64,000 nt of DNA from Tubiluchus corallicola (lineage: Eukaryota > Priapulida > Priapulimorpha > Priapulimorphida > Tubiluchidae). Under the pieces are notes generated by a model. That model was not told where the DNA came from and ran no database searches. It saw nothing but the letters and a program-made list of their open reading frames with translations. Made by a program: the position numbers and the translations under genes. How positions within the stretch are numbered: the first letter of the stretch is position 1; every line of letters begins with the position of its first letter. The DNA is taken from assembly GCA_030141605.1 (NCBI GenBank), contig JAQGDQ010000024.1, positions 949,501 to 1,013,500 on the forward strand, in the 5' to 3' direction. Positions 43,301 to 55,300 of this stretch are shown here, piece by piece.

Positions 43301-46300
43301 TTTCAGAACTTAAAAACAAATCCAAACAAATACTATGTAATGACAAAATCTAAAACAACATAAATTCACAATTAAGACACTTGCTAAGCAGTGAAAAACT
43401 GTTAACTGCCAGTATTAAAAATGTAAACTTTTGACACACAATTTACAAAACTTGCCTTAAATTTTTATATTGTCTACATATAGTTTTACTTTGAGCAGAC
43501 TTAGCAGTTGATACATTCAGAGTTAGCATTTATCTTGTTAAATTTAAAAAATTAAACTCCTAGCTAATGGCTGACCTGTCAAAAATATGAAGCAAATCCG
43601 TTGCAACATCTACATTTTGAAAAAGACAAGCAAAAAGTGGACAAATTGTACATTTGGCTTGGTAAAAAATGTAATAAAATCATTACGGCACATAATGTAA
43701 ATATAATGCAGTATTTCAAGGGTGACATAACTGTTATATGAATATGATATAAATGTTCTTGTATAAAACAAAGATAACATACCTGGGTAATCAACAACAT
43801 GCGTGTAAGAATCAGGACCATCGCCAGGGTTTTCGTAACCGTCAACATTAAAACACCTTGTTGAGGTATGATTGACAACAGTAATTCCTAGAGAAAAAAA
43901 TAAAATGTTAATCTTAAAATAACTGCTGAATCAAATTTTACAATATCCTAATTGGTACCTAAAAGATAGTTTTAACTATTCGGGAAAATGCAAAAACAGC
44001 ATTAATTCTAGTGCATATTGAAAACATAGACTACATACCACCATACGTCTTGGAAAAAATACAGTTGACCTTGAAAGGCCTTAAAGGACCAGAACTGTCA
44101 GGATCAATGTAGTACTGTCCATCAGCAAAAACATTCTCATTCTCATAGTATTCAGCACAGGTACGATATACTGAAATTACATATAAGAACATGTTCAAAA
44201 CAATAGTTGGAGTCCAACAATACAGTACAAACAATGCTAAGCACAAAAGTGATAAAACGACTATTCTTCTCAAATTATACTAGTATATGTACAAGTTTAT
44301 TACTTGCAATAATAAAATTCATACGCATAAATGCGCAAGTGAAATAGTGACAAAATATATGTTACCAACACAAGTTTTACAAAAATTATAAAAATTAATC
44401 TGTGAAATGCAAACGGTATTATGGCATACGTACTTTTTGATCGACGCCTCACTAGAAAAAACAAAAAGGGTGATATAAAATAAATCTAACGTAGCCACAC
44501 AGTGGTTATGTGAATACACATTCATATATTCATGTTATATGATTGTGCATAGATATAATGTAAATAAATTTTACCTGCTATTATATAAAATTATAAGCAC
44601 AGTGATCACTGCTTAGTGAGAAAGAACCCACTTTCAACTCAATTTAGTAAGAACATTTGAATTTAATTTCGCCTGCAAGATACATAACAATCTTTGCACA
44701 TCATATCATTAACTAATTATAATTTTAACTCGTGTTTATTGATAGCTAAAACCAAAAGTTGCTAATTTTTATTAAGGCAGGGCCTTTTAAAAAGTCAGGA
44801 CAGATTCTTTCAGATCAAAGTTTAATTTTAAAAAGTTCACTAATTACATGCAACTATTATTAATAACATATCATATGTATTTATTCGCTACTAGTTAGTA
44901 AACTTTTCTAACTAAATCTCACATACATCAATGCTCTCCATCCAGCTAGAGATTTTATGCTACAACACATAGCTAACAAATTGAAAACGAAATTAAAATT
45001 CTCATAAAAATCTCAAGTGATTCAAATCAAATGACCTGTTACACTTATTACAATAACGTCCATATTACTCAGGTGTGCAACTTCTTTTATAATTGCTCAA
45101 ACTGAACTTACAGTGTGATAACGAAACATCGGCAGCTGCTCTTTCTAAAGTTCCCTCTGCTGTTACATTTTCATGACACTGTTTTGGCTTATCATATGGT
45201 AAAACATCTGCACCTAAAAGACAAAAAAGTAATCCAAATTTTAAATTCAAATATTATTGTGCCAAGTATGACAATATTCTAAAAAAATAAACAAAAGTGC
45301 CGAATATCAAGTAAAATATCCTGTAACTTACTGTCGTAGCATCTTAACGGCCCCAAGAAATGAAAACCTTGTTCTTCTTTTGCCCCAGTATCTCCAAATT
45401 TTAGTCTGGTTACCGGAAGCACAGATTTATCGGACAGCAATCCATCATCCATATTCCATTCCAGATGATTAGAATCACAGTTGCAACTACAATATAAATA
45501 AATGAATTATTTAATAATGAATAAAGGAATTAGCTACCACAGATGGCAATATTATACAGCTTATAGCAATTTACAAAAAAATCACTTGCAAAGCTTGATG
45601 TATACAACATGATAAACACTATTATTAATTTAAAAATAAAAGAATTAGCATAAATTGCCATATAAAACAGAAAGGTTTCTTACTATAATGTTTACTGCTC
45701 AATTTACATGGAAAACTTAGTTATGATACTCACCTTCGTCCCGTCATGCTACAACCACTAGCTGTAAGATTACATGCACACATGTCCATGCCAGTAGGGA
45801 CGCCACCCCAGTTGCTCTGTGCTTTTTGGTCAATACCCTCCCACCAAGCATACCTGTGAATTCATTCACATATACATAAATTTTATAAACAAAACAACAA
45901 CATTTAAAAATCAGTCACAAAAAGTAACTCTACTATTACTACACTTACCGAATTCCTTGATATCGGTAGCTGATAAATATGCTTCCGTAGCATTCGTAAC
46001 GGATATACTGGTCGCACCTGCGAGAGCTCTGTACAAGACCTTTTAGTTGATCATTAGAAATACCTGTAAAATAAATTTTATAATTTAAGCTAATTTTTAT
46101 GAATGAAAATTAAGTTACACATTGATTCATTAGCACATTATAACTTTCCTTAGTGCTTTGTTTTAAATTTCCTCCCAAAAAACTTTTAGATGCCACAAGT
46201 ATTATTATTAACATTATATAAATGTTTGGCTGAGAAAAGAGCTGAAAGCTAAATTCAATAAGGCCTAACTTATAACTAGAGGAGTGATAAAGTCTACGCA

Positions 46301-49300
46301 GATGACAGTTATTTATAGAGCAAGCTCACCATCGAATTTTAGTCACAGTGAAATCCTCATACTTGTCAAATAGCTGAAGCAGTTTTAAGCATTTAACAGA
46401 TTCAGGATTGCTATTCCAATGTTTCAGTAAGTACTAAAACTCAACAGAACTGCATGCAATTCGATACCATGTATGGCTGCAACAAGACCTATACATGAAT
46501 ACCTTCAAATCATACTCTTGCACATCAACAATGAAAAACAAAGAAATAAAATAACCTTTGTAAATGATGTCTGCTGTATAACTTCCAGGTTCTTCGTGAT
46601 TATTAACATTCATGCAGCTTTCACTGTCATGGTGCACCAAGGTGATAACTACAAATAAAATAATTCACACAGTATTACATGCTACACATTATTTGAAAAC
46701 CTGGCCATTTTCTAGATTAATCTTTGTAACATTACTGAACAACGTGAAATAATTTTTACACTCCAATGGTACCCTTAAAACATGATACAATTTTAACACA
46801 TAACTCAGTTAATTTGTCATCAAATTTGTCAAACTGATAACGTCAATATAGAATCTTTAACCAACGTATAAATTAAACATTGACTGCACGGGGCAAAAAA
46901 TATCATCATTGCATCTACAAATAAATAAAAAGTAAATGGCTACATTTATACGAAACTGAACACTTAAATGAACACAATATACCTTTCCCATCCTTTCTGG
47001 TACACTCTACTGTAAAAGGTTTGAGCGGACCTGTGCCATCAGGATCAATTTCATATTCCCCATCCGGTAAACTCTCCTCATTTTTAAGGAGCATTGCACA
47101 TGATCGATATACTGCAAATAACAATTATATTAAAATAAATGGAGAAAAGCTAATACATATAAGACACTATTCTATTACATATAAGGCACTCAAAAAGTCA
47201 TTCAGATCCCTTTAACTTCATCGCCTTGGAGAAGCCATAACCACAACATCTTTCACACATTTATACGCTGTACGGCTTCTGTTAATGATGAAGCAAATTC
47301 CATTATCTGCATAAATTTAAATGCAAACACATAAGGTGATTAACCAAAAATGCAAAGCTAAAATCTTACTCACTATTTTGTTGATTTATAAGTCTTTTGT
47401 TTCTAGTGGTTGTCGTCTCCACCCCGACCTGATTTACGTTTTTATCTTCGACACAACTAGATGGCTCAAAGCTATCGTGCACCTCATCATCTACAATCAG
47501 ATTTTATTTATAATTTATCTTAAATCTTGAGTAAACAAAGTTGTCACAAAAAACGAAGAAATCAACTCAGACATTTGTTTCTCATGCTACATATTTTCTT
47601 CATCAGGAGACTCAAACAATCTGCTGCCATGCACATCAATAACAAATGACATCCACACTGATCCACTAATTCATATATTTGGTATTTTATACTGTATAGG
47701 CAGCACTAAAATAATTTTTTGTGCTTGTATTGTTTTTTTTCAATAAACTGCAGCCTTAAAGAAAAGAAATTACAGTTTAAGACTAAAAAATAATAACGGA
47801 TACATACAAAAACGAACCAAAAAAAACTTTTAAGACATTTTACTTTTTCTTGCCACGGAAAGGTAAGGCGATTACGCCATTATCTAAACATTATGCCATT
47901 ATCTAAACATTTGTTGGATTAAATTTCATAATTTGTCTGACAATTCATAGAGTCAAACAATAATGAAGCACATATGAAAAGCAGATAAGATAAATATTGT
48001 CACAGTACAATTTATTTACATATAAAAACTACAGTAAGGCACATAATAATAAGGTACATGATAAATGCTTACCGTTATAGCATCTAAGTGGTCCTAAAAA
48101 ATGGTAGCCCTCTTCTTTTCCTGATAGCCTGCCAGTGTCTCCAAATCTTAGTTGGACAACAGGTAAAAGGTCTTTATTTGTCAGCAATCCTCCGTCCGCT
48201 AACCAGCTATCAGCATTGCTATGACAATTACAGCTAAACATTCAAAAATTTTATTACTTTAGATAAAACGTTTTATATTTTAAAAATAGATATTACTGGA
48301 TATCACTACTTATTTCAATTTTCATTTAAGGCCCTCCCTGCTAGAAAACTCTGAGTGATGGTAGCAGCAGTAGCGGGTTTTTGAAAATTCAAATAAGTCT
48401 TAATGCTTGCTTGAAAACTATAAATGAAATCTTTATATATTGTCAGTCAGTGATGGATTTTCCGCAGCAGGGCGCTTAAACTTTAAAGTATTAAGACTGC
48501 TTAGCCAGACCGCTATAAAATGAAGTAGGTTATCGTAGAAAAATGAACTGTTCTATTTGGTAATTTCTTTTGTGTTTGTAAACAGTATTAATTTCATTGC
48601 AAATAGTTGCATTTGTACAAAGAAAAACTGTGCAAACACAAAAAGCAAATTTTTACTTTAAGTTTGTGCATAAACATTAATTTTTTTGTTATAAACTAAA
48701 TACTGATAAAAATAAGTGACATTATGATAGCCAAATTTAACTGAAATGAGACAAAGTAAACAGCATAAAATTTTAATAGCCGCAATATCAGCTCAAACAC
48801 ATTAAAATGCATACCCTAGAGATTGTTTTATACAGGAATTTGATTTCTTGCAGGTGCACTGGTCACTGTTGCTGCCTCCACCCCAGTCAAACTGCCTCTC
48901 TCCATTTTGAGACACCCACCATGCATACCTAAAACAGTTTTTATAATACAGAATGCACCAGTTTTTTATATACAAAAAGCTAGGGAGTGGCCACTCACAT
49001 GTTGAATGGCTACAACTGGAAAGCGAGAATACCAATGCAGGTTCAGAAAACTGAAAGTGTCATAACAAATTTACTTATGTAAATATATATGTAAGGAGAT
49101 ATCAATATTTGTTGAGGTCCTTTTTGAAAAGGAATGCAATTAACAGGAAAAAAACTCAGGCAAAGAAATGTAGCAGATAAGACAGATAATGGAAACACTA
49201 GCTTTATAAAAGTCCAAGTGGATTTCTCATGTCTAGGAATGTTCAAGGTAAAACTGTCAGCAATGGAAAACCAATAAAGGGACCTCATTTAAACCCTTTC

Positions 49301-52300
49301 ATTTAAGAACAATAAGGAGGCTTAATGTGGCAACATGAGAGAGATTGCAAGACTGACTCCCAAGTCAGAGCCAATTGTGGTGCTCAGCATGCCAGACATT
49401 GCAGGACTAACTCCAAATCAGAGCCAATTGTAGCAGCATGACAGACACTGCAGGTCTAACTACAAATCAGAGCCAATCTGTCAAGTGGATTAAGATAACA
49501 GGTTGAAGCAACTATCTAGATGTCACTGCAGTACTAATTCACCCAAGGTTGAACAAGTTGTCGATTTACTGTTCGTTTTATTATCTGTGACTAAATAAAC
49601 TCTTGAAACTTTGATAAATGAAAATGAAACTTATATTACTGAAACATGAATCCATATGGATATGCTGTATTGATAAACATTTAACAAATATATATTGAAT
49701 AAAGTATCTAATCTGCCAAATTTTAAAAGTGTTCGTTACATTCCAAACGTTTGAAATTTTTTACCTTAATCGATTTCCGGGATTATACGTGAAGCTTCCA
49801 AAACATTCATATCTGATGTACTGGTCACATCGTTTTGAATGTGAAACCAGTGCAGTCATCTGCTCAGTAGTGGCACCTAAAAGAAAGTAAACAGAAATAA
49901 CTCAACTTTTGTTGGAATATCATATAATTGCAATGTGCATCGCAACTATAATAATAGTAATATAATATTGCACTGTAAAGCGAGTGTAAAAGAAGATACT
50001 ACTAGACCTAGTAAACATGAAAACATTTGTTTATTATCAAAAAATCACTGTAAATTAAATATACCGATGTAATTTTGAAATTCTAAATTCAACGTTTCTT
50101 CTATCAGTGCCAAATGATTGCACAAATCATCAAAAAATTTTGTTAGAAAACATAATACACCATTTTTTAATTTATGTATATATGTGTTACCTTTTTATTT
50201 TTAGTAATTTAATTGAATCATGTAAAGCAAAATTTGCTCTGAAATTTAACTTAAATTTGACAAATTTTTATATTTTTACTACAAATTAAATTTAACAGTA
50301 AAAAATACATGAAAGCAAGCAAAGAATATCCAAAATTTCTTACAAAAAAAGTAAAAATGACACTGTATTAAAGAAAATCAAATAACAATGCACGACCAAA
50401 AGTACTAAAAATATAGGTCTGTTTTACAGCAAGTGTAAATCTAATATAATATTCTTATAGCTAGCAAACTGGCTGGTTCTATTAACGGTCTTAAAAAACA
50501 TATGATTGCAAACAAACCATAGTAATTCACATCTCGTTTGTATTCGCCTGGTCCTTCATATCCTTTGACATGAAAGCAACTTGATGTATCGTGATTGACA
50601 ACAGTAACACCTGCAAAAATAAACAAAGGAAGTCGACAGCTGGTTTTGGTTAAACGTTGATTTTGTCGCTTTTTTTCTTAGTTCATTTCAGACTACTGTC
50701 CTAAAAAATATGTATACAAAAAATTGAGTCATGCATATATTTAACATATAAATACACTGATTGATCACTGAGCATTCAAAGAACCGAATCAAAAATCAAC
50801 AGCCATCTAGTCCATGATAACAATGATAATTTTACCAGTTTTTTCAGTAGACAGGAGGCAGGAAACTTGCATTGGAAGGACTCCTCCACTGCCATCAGGA
50901 TCGATCCAGTATAATCCATCACCATGGTCTGCCTGTGTACCTTTAATATCTGCACACGATTTGTGCTCTAGAATGAATACAGATTAAAATTATATTTAAC
51001 AAACAAGAACAACAGTTCAAAAAATGAAAGTTGAACGTTTAATAAGCTTATACCATATAGTAAATGTTTTATGATGCATTATTGTGATGATACAAACAGA
51101 ATTAAAGCTACCTCCTTTATTCAAACTTTGTGAGTACCACTTACTTCTTCGCTTGCTACCACTGGGAAAAAATTATTTCTGATCTGCTGAATGCTTTCCT
51201 ACCAAGACATCATTTAGATATGTATCCACCACAGACGTAATTCAAAAATTTATATAGGCATAGTCATGCAATTTTTTATGCTTGTTTATATTAGTGTTGT
51301 TCCGATCAAATGCATTATTTACTTAATATTAAATATATACAACATACATAGTCTGATTTGCATATTTAACATAGATGTCATTATTACACTAAACTGCTAA
51401 TGTCTGCTAAACCAGCAGACTGACCAATCCTTAACCAGTAACTCAACTGGCCTAGGTAATTTTCCAATTTAACAAACTAGAACACAAATTTTAACAAGTT
51501 TTGATATTTTTACCATACATTAAGTTTAACAGTAAAAAATACATGAAAGCACCAAAGAATATTCGAAATCTCTTACAAAAAAGCAAAAAATGACTCTGTG
51601 TTGAAGAAAATCAAATAAAGTGGAGGACCAAAAATATTAAAAACAGAAGTCAGTTTCACAGCAATAGTCTAACACACACATAATTAAAAATCAAATTTTG
51701 ATGTTGCTAAGCATCAAACTGTTGCAAACTTTCACAATGAAAAACAAATAAACACATGGTATCGAGCGGTATATCGAGTTTAAATGTTTGATTAAAGCCC
51801 TGTTGAATGATTTACAGTGTGTACACTACTAGCATAATTGCATATGCAATGAAATGCATAGTTAATTACATTTTAAAATAACAAAAAAGTGTTGTAACAT
51901 TGAAGGTTACTGATAGTGACTAAAAATATAGTTTTGCAAAATATTTTTTGTCTATTTGTGACATTAAACTACCAACATCATGTGTCTCATCACAGGATTA
52001 TAACAGATAGCATTGGCAATTTCTTGTATGTTACTCATTTTACTGTAGTTACAGAAATAATTTAGTTTTTTTACATTATTTTTGAATTACTTTGGTACAA
52101 AGTATTAAAATTTTGTAACTCGCTGCTTGCAGTTGCTGACTGACAGCGAGTCTGGAAAACCCTCTACCAGATGACCCTGAGATGGAAGGTGTAAGTCTAG
52201 GTAAAAAAGTCACAGATAAAGAAGTTACAATAAAAAGAATACAAACCCTAACCCTAAGGCTAAGGCGTGTAATGCCATCATATATAAATAGTGTTGTTAT

Positions 52301-55300
52301 TATGTACAGGAAATGTATTGCCAGTTAATAACGGACTAAAAATACTCTCTGATATTATTGTTTATGGTACCTACTTAGATAAATTGTGACTGACTTCTGA
52401 GTGAATTGAATACTTTTGTTGGATTAACCGACTTTCTTTCCTAGCCAAAATTGTGAGTTTTTTCTGGGTCTTTTGCTGTGACTATTGCCGGTCACCACAG
52501 TGACTACCAGTAGGCAGTACAAATTACAATAGTATAATTTGCAAAATACTCTTGCTGGATTAGCCGACTTTCTTTCCTAACCAAAATTGTGACTTTTTGG
52601 GCCCCGGTAAATTAATTGTGTGTTTTCTTGTGACCATTTTCCTAGCCAAAATTGTGAGTTTTTCTGGGTCTTTTGCTGTGACTATTGCCGGTCACCACAC
52701 TGACTACCAGGCAGTAGGGTAAGATAATTTGCAAAATTATATATTTCCTCGCACTTGGCATAGAAACTAATTTTACTAAAATAATTTACATCATTGAGCT
52801 GTAATGCGAATGCCTATTATTCTCCACAGTTGTATAATATATGAGCAAAACAGAACTAATAATTACATGTAGTGACTTATAACATGTTTCAACAACTTTC
52901 AGATTCGCCACATTTTCTATGATGATTCGAGCAATCTTTGAACACAATTTAAAGTCAACTGCATCTAATTTAAGACTCATGAAGCGCACACACCCGCCCA
53001 CGGGCACTCCAGTATTCCAAAAGGCAAGAACACAGCACTTAACTTCAAGATAAATTTTCACTGCCAAACAAGTGAGCCAGAACATCCTTTATTTGAGTTG
53101 AAAGGACTGAGTCTGCAGAGATCAGTGTTTTGCAAATTCAAAGCAAAAAAACAAGAGTGAAATGTAAACGAAATGCAAAAAACTAAAACCAGTTAGACGT
53201 TAGAGAATTTCAATAATCATAACTCCTTAATCATTACTAGAATGTAAAGTTAAGACATTGGAGGGCTTCACTGTGATCATACGAACACCTAAATCATATA
53301 ATTGCAATAAACTGATCGACACAGTTGATCAATTCTGACATAAGACTACCAAGGCATTAAAAATAGCGAGTTCAGCTGAAGACTATTTTTTATGTATATC
53401 TCCTTGTCTGTTTGATGCAAACTTGGTGCTTCTGGTTCACGTAAGTATAACTATAATATTTTATTAATATGATTAAGTATTTAAGTAAATTGGGCACGTG
53501 CCAATGTAGCAGTTAAACACAATTGTAAGAATTGATTATGATACATACCAACTTTGCAGACGTAGAACACTTTAGCATATTTCCTGACATTTCGGCATGA
53601 TCTTCTTCCCATGAAATTGTCAGTGGCACTAATGGAGCATTGTTTTTTGTCATTACAATTCTCAAAAATGTTACTGAGATGTCGAATAGAGATGGACTCA
53701 AGAGGACACCGGGGATTGACATCACTTCTGCCAGAGCACAAACTACCTGAATTTGAGTCTCTACCATACTTCACGTCGAGTACTTCAAGTAGTCCATTAT
53801 CACAACTTAAAATTTCTGTGTTTTTTTCACAAATAATGCGATGTGTTCCATACCCTAACGAAATAAAATTTAAAATTAACAAGATATGATATAAAAATCG
53901 TTTTATAATATAATGCGTTTTAAAAATATTTGCAATGCGTTTTAAATTTGTTTGTATCACGTTATAATAAAAGATTTACAACCAAAATATTTATATGACA
54001 TCTTCTGTAGTTTGACTTTAGATACACAATAGCCGTTTGTGCACATCGTTTGTTTGGTAGCTTCTTATTTTAGCATCAGAAGAAATCAGCATTAAGGCAG
54101 GAAACTTTTATCATAATTCTTTTATAACCCATTCATTATAATTTTATTCCTTTTGAACTTTTATTCAAATTTACTTTAATCATTATAATATCTCTTGTTC
54201 GGTGGGCTATTTAGAATTCTTTCGACTTCTTATTGTCAGAAATCAACAGTTGAAGAAGTTTCTGAAGAAATGGCGATTATGATGCCAGTATTTCTATTGA
54301 GAAACCCACATAAATCGAACCGCTTTCCATAAACTTTATGGATATCATAGCTGCCAATAACAACAGTTCTAAATAAGTTAAGTGTTCTTTACACAAAATA
54401 AAATGCTCTTTCTCATGGTGTTATTGGTTTTTATTAATTATTTTCGGTTTCTTTTGCACAGAGGGACATCTATTTCTTGACCCCCGTCATATGTAATATT
54501 AAATTTTGACCGTTTATAATATTACTAATTATACAGAAATGAAACGTAAATTTAGGCCTTTCTAGACTAATATTGAAACTATATGCTAGGTGGCTCTTCT
54601 TTCGAGACAACGTTCCACTTCCTTAAACATGTTACTAGCTTCGAACGCAGGGTATTATGCAAATTTTATTGGACCTACGAAAAGAAATTAGCTTTTCCTT
54701 ATTTTTCTTGTTTTTCTGAACAAGAAGGAATGTCGTATTATAGCACTATTGTTATAAGTAATAACAATCAATATGTATATAATTGTATACATAAATAACG
54801 CGAGTCAGTGAACTTAACCATCCAGTAGCTATAGCTGCGCCAGGTGCCAGCTTCATTAAAAATGCACAGGTATATACATTGATATTTAACAAAAGATAAG
54901 TGAACGCACTCCATCACCAAGTCTACAGAAATGTTATAGCCACAGTTTAGCTATAGATAAAATACACAGAACTGCATGAAAAAATATGAGTATAGCACTG
55001 CAAGAAAAAGAAAACAAAAATCAAAACAATCGAATGAAATGCATTAATCACAAAAGGGATGATACCTACGCAACTGAAAATTCAACAAGCGCAGAATTTA
55101 TTCAGAGAGAGAGAGAGAGAGAGAGAGAGTTGGTTTTCTCCTCCTATTTATTACAGTTAGTGACCTAGGTTTACACAGGCTTGTTAATATGATAATTTTT
55201 GTCTTAATTGAACGAGACAAAAACTCCATTAGACTGAAAAAACTACAGTAAGAAGGTGCAATATGTTTGTGTCTACCCTAAGACTGAGTTGATTTCATAT

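Larger units (their letters stand above)
50968..53548. other. Large intron between exons 2 and 3
   Basis: About 2.6 kb. Contains the candidate microexon at 51144-51167, a telomere-like ACCCTAACCCTAAGG near 52250 and dispersed repeats at 52417-52715. A minus-strand frame at 52786-53085 (99 codons) has no recognised domain and its phase was not needed. Confidence 0.65.

Noticed and set aside
47374-47440. Shorter alternative acceptors (ACTAG, AAAAG) for linker exon 8
   Set aside because: They give frameshifts or a stop codon; only the longer 117-nt exon is open in the required frame.
52786-53085. 99-codon minus-strand open frame in intron 2
   Set aside because: No domain recognised, and exons 2 and 3 join in phase without it; no convincing acceptor/donor pair in phase 1-1.
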